Shown: positions 12,596 through 25,620 of the stretch, piece after piece
Layout: every line of letters begins with the position of its first letter
Numbering within the stretch: position 1 is the stretch's first letter
Source: Smallanthus sonchifolius
Taxonomy: Eukaryota; Streptophyta; Magnoliopsida; Asterales; Asteraceae
DNA length: 64,000 nucleotides
Direction: 5' to 3'
Assembly: GCA_023525975.1 (NCBI GenBank)
Contig: CM042018.1
Span: 70,811,001-70,875,000 of the forward strand
The notes under the pieces: model-generated
Seen by the model: only the letters and a program-made list of their open reading frames with translations
What the model was told of the DNA's origin: nothing
Database searches by the model: none
Program-made: the position numbers and the translations under genes

Positions 12596-15500
12596 AGTCT
12601 ACCCCTCTAAAAGAGGATTTGTCCTCGAATCCTATGTCGGTACAAACCAACACGACTTATCTATCCGTTCTTACTCGCACCTAAATCCATCTGTTGTCAA
12701 ACATTCACCTTCACACTTATCGAATCTACTACTTTGCTTTGTAACTTGACCACCACCTTTGGTGTTCAAGGAAGTCTACTCCGTTGCTCGCTTTCAACTT
12801 TGGGACTTATAGGTTTCCCTTACAAATTCCCTTATTTCTCGTCTTTCCAGCCATTAGCCAAAAGGCTGCATTACAACTATCGCTATCCTGGCACTTGCCA
12901 TAAGTTGCCATACGGGATTGCTTGACTACTCCCCCTTTTCACGAAGGTTTTATTGTCATTGTCCTTGACAAAACTTCGTCGCCCTCATTGTTCTTAAGAA
13001 CATCGTACGTATCATTTCTAGTACCACGTAACACAGCCCAGCGAATTGTCCGCTCACTTGTCATAATATCACTTCATCTCACGGGTACAACTGCCTTTAT
13101 CTCTTGTATGGCCCTGACGATCTCATCACTCCGACAATCATCTCCCCAAATAGGCTTCTTGCCTCTCATGTCTAAGGACATTTGTCGTTCTTCCCTATTG
13201 AAGTCGTCATACTTCTCGCCTCACACCCGGATCACCATCCTGCGATGAGTTTTTAAACTCAAGCCCACTGCTTACCCATAAGGGTATTACTTCTGCCCTT
13301 CTTTGATGATCTCCAGGAGCTTGTACAAAGCTACACTGGTCTCCACAAAATTCCTCTACCATAGTATCTCTTTAATTCATTACCATGCGATCACCGACCG
13401 CATCTCGTTTATAAATTATGAACACAAAGTCCGTCTGCTCACAAGCCTCAGCTATTCGTCGTCTCGTTCGGGGAAAAAAATCCCTATTTCTCTGGTGTCT
13501 CACCTTGACCGAATTCTTCATATGGAACGTGTTCCATGAAGGCCTTTTCATCACCTTGTTTACTTTGTGTTGAAATCTTCAGTGTCATCACTTTAATCTC
13601 ATCATGGATATCTCTGGTCCAGCGTCCACGTAACTGCTTTCATCACTAACTCTACAGCTCCGCCCATTGGCTTCGTGCTCCGGTTTTCCCGAGATATAAG
13701 CATAGGCATCTCATAAGAGCACCTCACTGGTCTCCTAGAAGACGTCAAAACTCCTCGCACCACCTCGATGTATAAACGTCGAGAAAATCATCAAGATAGA
13801 AATATTATACTTGCGCACACTGACCACCCGTCCTATGCACGACTAAGCGTGTACTACAAGGACACACATCGACACACATAACTACAGAACACACATTGTT
13901 CTACACATGTACTAGTAACCCCAAACTCTAAACACACATCACGTGCACACACACAACTGCTAGATCTGAGTAAATCTACGTGCATACAATATGACCTCGT
14001 CATTTATAGACACACAAACTCCTGAACCTTATCCCTTACTCACTACAAAGGTAGCCTCTGCCACCCGTCATCATATACTCACACAGAGTTTACTCGGTCG
14101 TACCCATACGGGTTGTACCCATGCTTCACGATGACACACTACTCAGTCTAGACACAAACATCCCTAAACATTCGTACACACAAGATATAAAAAAAATATC
14201 TTAATTTCCACAGGATCTGGTCCTGAACATTCATACCTAAACATAAGGTATGTAGCTACAGTTTCCCATAGGACCTCGTCCTGAACATTTATATATACTA
14301 AAGATGTATATTTAAGATTTCCCACATGACCTCGTCTTGAACAATTACACAAGGTGCAACACACCCCTTACACTTCAGACATCACCTAAACATAACACAT
14401 AGGTGACACTATCTTAAGACCGTAGACACACACAAGTAATCAAAACTCAGGTCTACTCATACAGTCTAATCAACCAAGCTCTAGCATCACATCAAAGATT
14501 ACATTTAGTATGAACTCACGTTGTTCAAAACATAATCACATAATCACACATAATTAACACTGCACCACCAATAGCAAGCTATCACACATGTAACTATCAT
14601 AAACTACGGTTTAAACCATCCCATGGTAAGATTCACTATCAAGGTTAAAATCAAGCAATTGAAAAACCAAGAACAATATTTCATTACAAAAGTGCCTGAC
14701 GGCCACTACTCAAAATGCTCTCGTCCTCACGTGGTAACCACCACTGCTCTAATCACCGAACAAGTCAAAGTTATCACCCACTTGTTCCTCGTCGTTAGAT
14801 TCCTCTAGCCATCCATTTCCCGATCCCAAATCATGCCTCGGAGGCTGATGCCTAACCGCAAATGCGTTCCTTCCTGGCCAACTACTTCTCCTGTAGAAGG
14901 AGCTACTAAGTCCACTCCTCATAACTGCCCTGGTAGTACTGGGAGCATTAGGAGCCAGAAGCACCAATATCACCTCCTGTGCTGGTAGCTCCTGCTCATC
15001 TCCAGCCGCCGGTTGAACAACCGTCAATGGAACAGGTGCTAAATTACGTCTTCTCCCAAAGATAACCGTACGAACAGCAGCCACACATCTAGCCTGCCGT
15101 TCTGTAAACCTCCTGATGAGAGCTCCCAGCCTAATCCATCTAGTCTGAATTGTCATGGCCATCATTACCGGCACAAGATAGAACGTTGGAGTGATTACTA
15201 TGGGTGTCAAATTCAGAATATGAGAGTAATCATAGACTGCCAAATCACGGTGATCAAATGCAATCTGGTGGTCCACATTACTGCTCGGATTCTAAACCTT
15301 CCCCGTCATATTCACACCGGCTTTCTATCTTTCACACACCCCGGATGCAAATGCATCCCACACAACTAACATAGCACCACGCAATAATCTAGCAAGCCAT
15401 CATATCTATCATAATTACATACCACACATGGTTTCACTCACAATCACTAAGCCATACCGACACACCAAATTATCCCACATAGTTACAATTAAAGCTACTC

Positions 15501-15806
15501 CGCATTACTCAACTCACATCATAGTCTCATTTAATCACATCACACAACTTCACATAGTTCTACATAATACTACAACACATATCACACAGCATGATCCCAC
15601 ACTGGACCATAAATCACTTACTCACACTAATTATGTCACCTGGTGTAACATTACACCAATAATACTCTACAATTATGTATAACTCAAAAGACGTACCTCT
15701 TGGCTTGTGGTTACTCGTGGTGGCATTTGTTTCGCCCTTTTCCCATTTTCAGTTTAAGTTAAGGCACTTTATTTGTTTAAAAACACCAGCTTTCTCTTAA
15801 ACCTCG
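12596..15806 (-). other. Interior of the non-autonomous element
   Basis: About 3.2 kb between polypurine tract and primer site. Apart from the open frame at 14749-15294, only short broken frames are present; one minus-strand trace around 13000-13260 reads as a conserved-looking but stop-interrupted protein (GKKPIWGDDCRSDEIVRAI). I cannot assign it to any retrotransposon domain. Confidence 0.5.
14749..15294 (-). CDS. Uncharacterised ORF at the gag position of the non-autonomous element
   Basis: An open frame of about 180 codons, without an in-frame ATG (it opens after a stop near 15295; GTG at 15276 is one possible start). It lies about 0.5 kb downstream of the primer site, where gag would begin. 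The product has a hydrophobic N-terminal third (LTPIVITPTFYLVPVMMAM), an arginine-rich middle (RRFTERQARCVAAVR) and an acidic C-terminus (EESNDEEQVGDNFDLF). I recognise no zinc knuckle, protease or RT motif. It could be a diverged gag, a captured host fragment or a chance frame; the length, position and composition favour a real or recently real protein. Function unknown. Confidence 0.4.
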
Positions 15807-15818
15807 GCTCTGATACCA
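15807..15818 (-). other. Initiator-tRNA-Met primer-binding site
   Basis: The + strand reads GCTCTGATACCA, the complement of the canonical TGGTATCAGAGC. It sits 3 bp inside the right LTR (from 15822) and sets the element on the minus strand. Confidence 0.9.
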
Positions 15819-15821
15819 ACT

Positions 15822-18530
15822 TGTAAGGCCCCAAACCTGGCACCCTACAATTGGATCTCATCACTAGGTAAACTCATTAAAAACATTTAACTTTCATTTA
15901 ATGAAACAGCGGAAGTCTTTCTCAAAATAGTATTATCTTTAAACTCATTAATTTTCATAACGTTACCTAAAGAATGCATGCGAACCAACCCGAGTAGCCC
16001 CGCTCCCAAGCCAAGATACCTCGTCTAGCACACTTACCTACAAAACAATCTAACGTACATACAAAGTAGTAGCTGAGTGAGTTCTAATAGTTTAAATTAA
16101 CAAAAGCCAACTCGTCTCATTTATTGTTTATCTCCACTCAGGACACTCCTGCCCTAGTAAAATAGTTTTACAAGTTATTATCAAGTAGATAACCCTGTTA
16201 TCTACCCATATCCGAGAGGATTCATCATCCCAGACTCTACCCACAATTTTAACTCAGTAAGTCTCTCTGACATAGAACAAACTTACTATTCTGATAACTC
16301 ACAATTTACCATATATATTAACCATACACTGGTTAACTCATCTAACCTCTAGACACTGACTTACCAGGACTCTCACAAACCAACTGAGTCAACAGTTGCA
16401 CACCATGTACTCAGCCCGACACAACGGTCAATCTAACTCGACACACCACATCGATTCCATCTATTTATCACATCAATATCATGTCATACACAATTAATAT
16501 AACTCATCACTTGCATGCAATTTAACACATATATAAGCACACAAATACATACCTCATTACTGCACCCTTGTCAGGGTTATCCCAGTTAGGAGACTCATCA
16601 TAAGCTCAGCTCCACCCTTGTTACATGGCCCCGCCGCTAAACGTATGACTACCCAGCTACCACACGGTGACTATATCATCTACCATACGTTGACTGACAC
16701 ATCACCCACATGATGACCGCTAGATCACATGTACAATGATGACCCCGAAGGACTCCTTCCTCCACATCACTATTAGCCGTATACACGAATAACAATGCAA
16801 GCACACAAAGAACACGTATATACGCATGACACTACCTGGATATATACTACGACTCACCACCCTTTAACGGATCACTTACGTGTGTAATCAAACCCTTACT
16901 CTAAACGTATCCTCATAATGTCTAGACCCATTACCCAACTCTTTCAGAATGAATCATTATACGACACACAAACATCATACCAACTTCTAGGCCATACCTC
17001 CTAGGGACACCACATAGACCCATGCAAACACAATACCAGCCGTGTCACAAGGACAACGACACAACAACATACTAGCACCTACATGACTCGTTAATGAACC
17101 ACATACGAGTTCCCATGCTAACTCTCCTTATATAACCATCACAGGTTCAACTAAATTCCCGACTCACCTCGACTAACTCATAAGATGACACACACAGATC
17201 ATCACAACTCTTGTTCACTCATCCTAGGGATCCCATAACAACCCTCAGCTCATTATTACATAATGGTATCATAAAATGCTTCAATTTTAAATCATAACTC
17301 GAAATACGTTCGTTTAATAAAACATGCGAGTATGTACGATAGCCCCAAAATAGTAAAACGTTTAAAAGAGGGGATTAGAAACTCATCGTTATGAAGATCT
17401 AACTCTTGCGCTGCAACGGTCTCCTTGCATGACACTCGAACCTGTCAACGTGAGATCACATGGTCAGAGTACATCCTAAACGTGCGTCACTACGTAAAAA
17501 CATGAATGTTCCCGTTACTCGTCTCATCCACACAACTTCTCCACCATGCAAAAACCCTAATCCACATGTCTGCTCGAACCAAGTTTCTCAGGTCCCGTTT
17601 AGAGCCCGCATGCATGCGCGTACATGTGCCACACAGTAAACCTAGCCTCACGGGTCACTCATACACGAGCCGAGCTCCCCATGCACATTCAAAACCCGCC
17701 ATGATACCCTTTGCACGTTAAACCCTAATCGGGTGTTAACCGATCCCATCTTCACCGTTGTTCATCGTCATGAATCACCATCACCGTGCATCACCATCAT
17801 CAACCACCACATCTCGTCGTTGTCCCCGTCGGCTTCCATCTCCATCATCGTCCTCATCGGCCACCGCCGATAGCCGTCGCGCACAACCACCCCGACCCTA
17901 TCTTCCTCCTTGTTGCGCCGATGTGGAACACCACCGCTGCCAGCCGACCGTTCCCGCTCGCCGTCATCGGCGTACGCTACTGCCGCCATCACCGGCAACT
18001 TCCATCTTGCCGTCTTCGCCTGCTCCACCTGTGGCCACCAAAACAGTCAGCCACCACCGCCCTCGTCGTTTACCCGATCACCATAGATGTCCGCTAAAAC
18101 CCTGACCGGGTTCTTAAACCAAAAACGTAAGCCAAACGCATAATTAACAAAAACGTAAGCCAAACGCATAATTAACAAAAACAAGAATTACCTTGGCTTC
18201 GTATGGAGCTCCTCCACTCGAGACCACCGCGCCACCGTCGCCGGCGTCTCCTCCTCCTTTCCTTGCAGCTGCCGTCAACGCAACCTAGGCCAAATGCGGC
18301 CTAGGGTTTTCCATAGTCAGTTATTTAAACCCAAGGAACTTTCGTTCGGGTCCTCGAGTTTCTCTATATGAGCATTTTGATCTCGAACTCTCTTAAAACG
18401 ACTAATCGTGCCTCTTTAGGTAGTTAAACGCGCCACATACGATAAATCTTACAAAACCCTCTCGTTTAAATAAAGAGTCGGGTTACTCATTTACCCGACC
18501 CGTCAGATTGTCGATTCTCGGGATGTTACA
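15822..18530 (-). repeat. 5' LTR of the non-autonomous element (2709 bp)
   Basis: TG...CA ends, adjacent to TSD CTTTG at 18531. Relative to the partner it has lost a segment near 16640 and gained a 28-bp tandem duplication (units at 18125 and 18153, ACGTAAGCCAAACGCATAAT...). Confidence 0.88.
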
Positions 18531-20690
18531 CTTTGGCCTTGCCTTGCTTCTGCATTCTTGCTTGTGACATTTTTTTATTTGATGGGAACATGGACTAACC
18601 CGGTGGGGTTTTGTTTAATAGTTGTCATTATAGCTCCTGACATATCACGTGTTTGAGCCTTATTTTTGTCGCTTTTGATGATAAATGTTTGGAGACAAGT
18701 GTTAGCTTGTATATAGTACACGTGCATGAAGTATCTTCATGCCTTCTTTTGGGTAAACCCCTTTCTTTCTTTCTTTAGTGTAAGTCTGGATTTTGCTTTT
18801 TTGGTGTAGGGAGCTAAAGTCCATTATTAGGACAAAACTCATTTGTCCAGGTAATTAATTGTCGTGGTGTTTTGTCTGAACGTGTTGACATAGTAAGATG
18901 TTACTATCACAAGATGCTTCCTTGCCACATCACCATCAGACTTCCTCATGTAGTGGTTGCTTCATGCGCGTCCCGCTTCTTGCGTTTAGCCGTGGTTCAC
19001 GCGCGTATCCATATCATCACCCCCCAGTCAGAGGTGGTGATTGTGCAATAATGGGCACATCTTGTAACATCCCGAAAATTCAAAAATTTATGGTTTGAGT
19101 TAACAGGAGACCCGACTCTTTTTTAAATGAGAGGTTTTTAAGGTTTTCGTGTGAAGCTTGATTTAACGTAAAGAGTAAGACCCGGTTAGTCATTTAATGT
19201 ACAGTTTGAGGTCGAAACGCATGAAGGAGGAAACACAGGGACCCGAGTGAAACATCATGTGGTATAAGAACCACACTTACGCAAACACTAGGGCCATTCT
19301 TGACCCTAGGTGTGCCACGGCAGCAGGAGAACGAGATAAGCGAGACGGCGATGAGGAGGTGGTTCGGCGGTGGTTTCCGGTAGCGTGGCCTCTCACTTCG
19401 ATAAGGTAATCCTCGTATAATCTTCGTGCGTATGTTTTTCTATTTGGCGTGTGTTGTATGGGAACCCGATTGAGGTTTTTGTTTGGTGTGCTTCGGATAT
19501 GATCGACGGTGTAGGCGTGACAAGTTGAAGGCCGACGATGCTGATGGTAGGGGTGTTGTGGCTTTAGGACGGTGGTGCGCTAGGCGTGGTGGTGGTGTAC
19601 GGCTGAAGCAGGGCGGGTAAGGGTGGACCGGTTGGGACTGCTCGATGAGAAAGATGAAGACCACGACGGAGCTCGCCGATGATGATAGCAGTGGTGAGCG
19701 GTGGTGACATAGAGCGGTGAGAAGCGGAGGACAACACGTTGGCCACGGTTGTGGAGCACGACGACGACGGTAGTGTGGGGGTGGTGTATAGACGAGTTTA
19801 GATGCGTGTTCGCGTCGAGTTAGAGTTCGTGCATGACTCGCATGCACGAAGGGAGAGCTCGGTTCAAGTATGCGTGTCTCATGGGGTTAGGGTTATGCAA
19901 GGTCACGTGTGTGCAGGTATGAAACCCAGTTCGAGTATTCGGTTTCTAAACGGGTCAAGGGCAATTCGTTATGGATTAATATTGCAAGACAAGGTGGGCT
20001 TAAGGTCTGCATGGCACGCGTACGTGCATGCGTGGGAGTTTGGGTTTGGATACACAAGTCATATCCAGTTCAGTAGCAACGTCTTGTAAGCCCGTAAGGC
20101 TAGGGTTTCGTGGAAAGAAAGGTCGAGCTGGCGAGACAACGCTAGGGTTTATATTTCTATGCGTTATTCGACGTACGTTAAGAACGTAATCTGATCCTTG
20201 GATCATACATTGAAAGGTTTGGGTTCTGAGCAAGGACGGACGAGTTGCAGAGCAAGGACTGAGACTCAGCCTAACCAGTGAGTTTCTAATCCCCTTTTTT
20301 AAACGTTTTACTGTTTTGGGGCTATGGTACATACTAGCATGTTTTATTAAACGAACGTATTACGATTTATGATTTAAACTTGAAGTGTTTTATGAGACCA
20401 TTATGTAATAATGAGCTAAAAGTTATTATGGGATCTCCAAGATGGGTGAACAAGAGTAGTGATAATCTGTGTGTATCATCTTATGAGTTAGTCAGGGTGA
20501 GTCGGGAATTTAGTTAAACATGTGATGCTTATATAAGGAGAGTTAGCATGGGAACCTGTACATGGTTCATTAACGAGTCAAGTGGGTGCCAGTATGTTGT
20601 CGTGTGCTTGATGTTGTGTGTATTGTGTCGTTATCCTCGTGACACGACGGGTATCATGTTTGCATGAGTCCATGTGGTGTCCATAGTATG

Positions 20691-21301
20691 TGTTATGGGT
20701 TAAATTATAAGCAGTATCCTGAATGATGCATGATCCGGAATCCAAGATCCTGGTAACTTCGGTATCCTGAATATTAATGCTACTAACAGCTATTTGTCCT
20801 CTATTTCTTTTATATGCGCAGGTAAAACGTGTTGACTCGTCTATCCCAGAAGAATCGGACGAGAAGACAAAGAGAACATGTAAAACTTGCGAGAGAAGCT
20901 CAATAACGGTCATATTTGAAGGCCGAGTAAGGCTCCGGGATCTTCAAAAAGTTAGTTAACTTGTATTGCGTATATAATCAACAGCTTGGTCGATTAGAAA
21001 ACACTTCACGAACACGCTTAGCAATAGAATACACTCGTAATCAGTCTTGTAACACTTAGATATCGATCATTTGCTGCTCAACACTTGTAATTCTCAATCA
21101 TTTATTGAAGAAACGAGGCAGGTGTCGATTGTCACCTCTCGAGGTTTTATGTCGGAGATCCTGAACGATCAATGGCTTTCCTCGTAAACAACCGTGTCAT
21201 TCTTTACGTTTTTATATTGATTTACATTGATTTTACAAGCACACCACCTCACTTTCTAAGTTTGGTTATAAAATTAGTCTTGTTAATTTTTACCCAAAAT
21301 A
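20691..21301 (+). repeat. 5' LTR of the Tat element (611 bp)
   Basis: Begins TGTTATGGGTTAAATT and ends CCCAAAATA, where the canonical terminal CA has become TA. The copy at 30656 keeps CA. Confidence 0.88.
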
Positions 21302-21303
21302 GG

Positions 21304-21322
21304 TTGGCGCCCACCGTGGGGC
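21304..21322 (+). other. Primer-binding site of the Tat element
   Basis: TTGGCGCCCACCGTGGGGC, 2 bp inside the 5' LTR, a form common in dicot Tat elements. The complementary tRNA cannot be named from the window. Confidence 0.7.
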
Positions 21323-21396
21323 AAGTGGTGCTTTTCATATTCAAATATTTACTAAAGTTTGTGTTCAATCACTATCTTTCGAAACTGATTTCAAAG

Positions 21397-22980
21397 ATGT
21401 CGTCCCAATCCAAAAATATTTCTGTTTCTGCTCCGTCTTCGAGCTATGGGTTGGTCAAACCTATTCCTCATCCTCCATTTCAAAAAAGTGTTATTCAGCA
21501 GAAGAAAACTACTCCTGCGGGTTTTTTGAGATCCGGAATACCTACTGGTGGGCCTGTGATCGTATCAAACAATGATATCCTCGATCTGTTCTCGGATATG
21601 AAACAACAAATGGAACAACAGAGGAAGACTAACCAAGCGCTGTTTCAGGAGATTGAGAAGGTTAAGGAATCAAAGAAACCAGTGGAAGTGATAACCCCGC
21701 TGCAACAAAGAATTTTGGATTTTAATTATTCAGGATCCCCAGGAATCCATAAGGGAGACTTTCTTCCCATGCAAACAGGAATCACTGCAGTTGGCCCTAC
21801 CCCGGTTGTTAGAGTTATGACAAATCAGGATCTTGGAGTTACTCTGGGATCATCATTCTGAAATCCTGAGAACGGTAACACATTTAATCAATTTTCGAAT
21901 ACTAACGAATTTGTGCAGGAGACAGGAATCACTCCGTCCATGGCCAAGGAGTTAAAGAAGCTGAGAGAAATGATCTCCAGTGTACCGGGTGTGGTCCAAC
22001 CTATACCGGAGATGTCCTCTACCAGTCACAGGATCTCCAGATTCGCTCCACCGTTATGTGATGCTGAGATCCCCAAGCGCTTCCAGACTCCTAACATGAA
22101 GTTGTACGATGGAACTACAGATCCTAAGGAGCACGTCGCGCAGTACAGGGAAGGGATGGAAATAAACCCCATTCCCTTGGACCTAAAGGAAGCCTGCTTA
22201 TGCAAAGGCTTCAGCTCTACCTTAAAAGGATCAGCCCTGAAATGGCTACTTAACGTTAAACCTTATTCTATTACTTCATTTGCTCACTTAATCAATTATT
22301 TTAACAATCAGTTCTCTTGCAGTAGGACCTTTGAAAGGTTAACAAGTGACTTATACAGGATAACTCAGAACAGCAGAGAGTCCCTTCAGGATTATGTCAG
22401 CAAGTTCGGCCGGGAAGCCCTGGATATCCTGAACCTTGACGTTGCCACTACAGTCCAAGCCTTCAAGATGGGACTACAGACGGATTCTCAATTTTACGAA
22501 GACATTGTTATGAATCCTTGAAGGAACCTTGATGAAGTCAGGAACCGGGCATTGAGGTTTATTAGGCTAGAAGATGATAAAGAGATCCAGCAAAGAGTGA
22601 ATGCTCCGACAAGCTACACTCAACCTAACTGAAAAACTGAACCTGCACCTTTTAGGTCATACAGGTCCAAGTTGTATTCTAAGCCACACAATCACAGGGT
22701 CAATGTTGTAGAAGATGACGAGGACGAGGAAGAATACCTAAGTTATCTGAATACTGTTTTTCTCTTGATATAACTGGTTTGCTATTTGCTATGCAGGATC
22801 TTGGAGAAAAAGCCTGGTAGTCTCGCAAGTTTGAGAAGAACTCAGGAGGAAGAGACAAGTCCAAGTGGTGTGCATTCCACGAAGACTTTAACCATATAAC
22901 TGAGGATTGTATTGCTTTGCGGAAGAAGATAAGCTATCTCCTGAGCAAGGGATATCTCAAAGAATTTCTTGGCAAAGGAA
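21397..22980 (+). pseudogene. Gag of the Tat element, interrupted
   Basis: Starts at ATG 21397 (MSSQSKNISVSAPSS), about 95 bp after the LTR. A coiled-coil-like stretch (DLFSDMKQQMEQQRKTNQAL) is followed by the retrotransposon gag domain (LYDGTTDPKEHVAQYREGM ... LKGSALKWLLNVKPYSI). The cysteine-histidine end reads KWCAFHEDFNHITEDC. TGA stops fall in frame at 21859, 22519 and about 22629, and the frame shifts before the zinc-binding segment near 22800. The protein would form the particle that packages element RNA; this copy cannot make it whole. Confidence 0.8.
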
Positions 22981-23669
22981 AGAACAAAACCAAGGATCAA
23001 GACAGGATCCCAGAAAGAGCAAAATCCCCGCCGCCAGATGCCAAGGTAATAGGTTTTATATCTGGTGGATCTGATATTTGTGGCACTTCTTACTCTACAG
23101 CAAAAAGGAATGCCAAGGAAGCGAAGACAGAACAAGGGGATGGGCCTATCAGAACCTCCAACTTAACTGAAGAAAAGGTGATCTCTTTCGATGAGGACGA
23201 CAGGAACGACGTACAAGATCCTCACCACGATGGTCTAGTAACCACTCTATACATTGCAAGCCACTTCATCCAGAGGATACTGATTGACGGAGGGAGCTCG
23301 GTGAACATAATTCAGCATGAAGTCCTGAAAAGAATGGGGATCCCGAATTCTGAAATTATTTCAAAATCCTCAGTGCTGGTAGGATTCAGCGGAGAAGTCA
23401 AAAGCACAGTCGGAGAGATAAAACTACTGATATACATTAAAGGGGTAAATTCTATTAAAAATATTTGTGTAATAGATTCTCTGTCTTGCTATAATATCAT
23501 TTTAGGAAGGCCATGGATACACGATATGAAGGCGGTGCCCTCAACATACCATCAGTTTGTCAAATTGCCAACCCCTTGGGGAGTAGTGAAGATTAACAGT
23601 GATCAGCAAGAGGCTAAGGATTGCTACACTTCTTCGATGAAAGCCTTCGTCAAAACCAGGCAAGCATAG
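22981..23669 (+). pseudogene. Aspartic protease region of the Tat element
   Basis: The open frame running to the TAG at 23667 contains the retropepsin fold with active site ILIDGGSSVNII (DGGSS is the usual Tat variant of DTGAS) and the second conserved block YNIILGRPWIHDM. The protease would cut the Gag-Pol polyprotein. The TAG replaces a codon in RQA*QLTKQ, most simply CAG to TAG, and cuts this region off from the reverse transcriptase that follows. Confidence 0.8.
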
Positions 23670-25620
23670 CAATTAACAAAGCAGGCCAGGAATGTTTTAG
23701 AAGCTAAAGAACAGGATATTAAAGAGGTATCCCTGGATGCTGAAAATCCAGATGTAAAGATCCTTGTAGGGAGCAATATCCTTGAAGATATTGAAAAAGA
23801 TATCCTGAACTTCCTCAAGGGCAGAAAAGCAACCTTCGCATGGAAGCACGAGGACATGACAGGTATATCCAAAAATATCATAACACATAGACTTGGAATT
23901 GACAAAAGTTTCAGGCTAATACATCAAAAGCGAAGGAAGTTTGCTTCTGAAAGAAACATGATCATCCAAGAAGAGGTGGAATTCTTAAATCTGGAATGAT
24001 TAGGGAAGTAAAATTCCCGAAATGGCTAGCCAATATGGTGGTGGTCCAGAAGAAAAACGGGAAGTGGAGAGTTTGTGTAGACTACACGGACCTCAACAAG
24101 GTGTGTCCTAAAGATCCCTTCCCATTACTGCACATAGACTCAATGGTGGACGCTACAGCTGGCCACGAGATCCTGAATTTTATGGATGCCTCTTCGGGAT
24201 TTCAACAGATCCAAATGGAACCATCGGGTCAGGAAGACACCGAGTTCATGACTCCTACAGGTATCTATTATTATATTGCTATGCCTTTTGGTTTGAAGAA
24301 TGCAGGTGCTACATATCAAAGGCTGGTGAACATGATGTTCAAAGACAAGATTGGGGACACTATGGAGGTCTACATAGACGACATGGTGGTAAAATCAAAG
24401 AAAGTTGAGGATCATCTCAGGGACCTTAAAGGAGCATTTGATATCCTAGACCAATACAACATGAAGTTGAATCCTTCCAAATGCTACTTCGGAGTGGGGG
24501 CAGGAAAGTTCCTGGGCTACATGGTAACCAAGTGAGGGATAAAAGCCAGTCTAGAACAAATCAAAGCGATCATCAATCTGAAATCCCCAGCAAACACCAA
24601 GGATCTCCAGAGACTAACTGGCAGTGTAGCAGCACTCAACAGGTTCATATCGAGATCCTCAGAAAGGTGCAAAGAGTTCTACGACATCCTGAGGAAGAAC
24701 AAAAGATTCGAATGGGAAGAGAAGCATGAACGAGCACTCCAATCACTGAAAGAATACTTATCATCAGCTCCTCTATTAATGAAACCAGAAGACAGCGAAC
24801 CATTATCCCTATACTTGGCAGTATCCCAAAGCACCGTAAGTGTTGTACTAGTCAGGGATCACGAGGGGCAGCAGCATCCGGTATACTATGTAAGTAAAGG
24901 TTTGCTACCAGCGGAAACCATGTACTCTCATTTAGAAAAATTAATTTTAGCTTTAATAATGGCATCAACTAAACTTAGACATTATTTTGAAACTCATGCT
25001 ATTCATGTTAAAACTAATTATCCTATTAAGTGTGTCTTAAGAAAACCAGAGATGTCAGGAAGGATGGCTAAATGGTCAGTCAAGCTCAGTGCCTATGACC
25101 TCATATATGAACCTAGAACAACAATAAAGTCTCAGGCACTTGCGGACTTTGTGGCTGATTTCAGCAGTGATATCCAACAAGAAGCAGATCTAGAAGTCCA
25201 ACAACTAGAAGAATCGAAGAACGAATGGACTTTATTCACTGATGGTGCATCAAATGTAAGATGAACAGGACTGGGAATCATACTAAAATCGCCACAAGGG
25301 GATATATTATCCCAATCCATAAGCTGTGAGTTTCAGGCTACGAATAATGAAGCAGAGTATTAGGCGCTAATAGCAGGATTACAATTAGCAAGGGATATCA
25401 AGATCAGGTATCTTCAGGTATATGTAGACTCATTGTTAATTGCTAATCATTTCAATGGTTCATATGCAGTAAAAGGTGAGAAGCTAGCCAAATATCTCAC
25501 AATAGTTAAGCAATTATCCATGGAATTCGAAACTTTTAACATTACACAGGTGCCTAGAGAAGATAACACTGAGGCTGATGCCTTAGCAAACCTTGCTTCA
25601 ACTCTTAGAATACCAGAAGA
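23670..25620 (+). pseudogene. Reverse transcriptase with two RNase H domains, interrupted
   Basis: RT blocks are clear: GKWRVCVDYTDLNKVCPKDP, MDASSGFQQI, MPFGLKNAGATYQRLVNMMF and the catalytic VYIDDMVVKS. The first RNase H follows (LYLAVSQSTVSVVLV ... YYVSKGLLPAE). A linker and a second RNase H come next (WTLFTDGASN ... NNEAEY ... REDNTEADALANLA). A one-base loss shifts the frame before 23996. Stops fall at about 24534 (TGA), after FTDGASNVR near 25261 and after NNEAEY near 25361. Two RNase H domains in a row are typical of Tat elements. Confidence 0.85.

Larger units (their letters stand above)
9883..18530 (-). mobile_element. Non-autonomous LTR retrotransposon with 2.7-kb LTRs, TSD CTTTG
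   Basis: Two long direct repeats (9883-12595 and 15822-18530) are flanked by CTTTG at 9878-9882 and 18531-18535. On the minus strand the LTR starts TGTAACATCCCGAGAAT and ends GGGGCCTTACA. An initiator-Met primer site (15807-15818) and a polypurine-type end (12596-12616) fix the direction. The interior is only about 3.2 kb and has no recognisable protease, RT, RNase H or integrase, so the element must use another element's enzymes, as LARD-type elements do. It sits inside the old gypsy element. Confidence 0.9.

Noticed and set aside
15807..15818. Possible tRNA-related sequence
   Set aside because: This and the other TGGTATCAGAGC matches are primer-binding sites next to LTRs, not tRNA genes; no cloverleaf is present.
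17758..18105. Histidine/proline-rich open frames
   Set aside because: Same LTR segment as above in the second copy; composition effect only.
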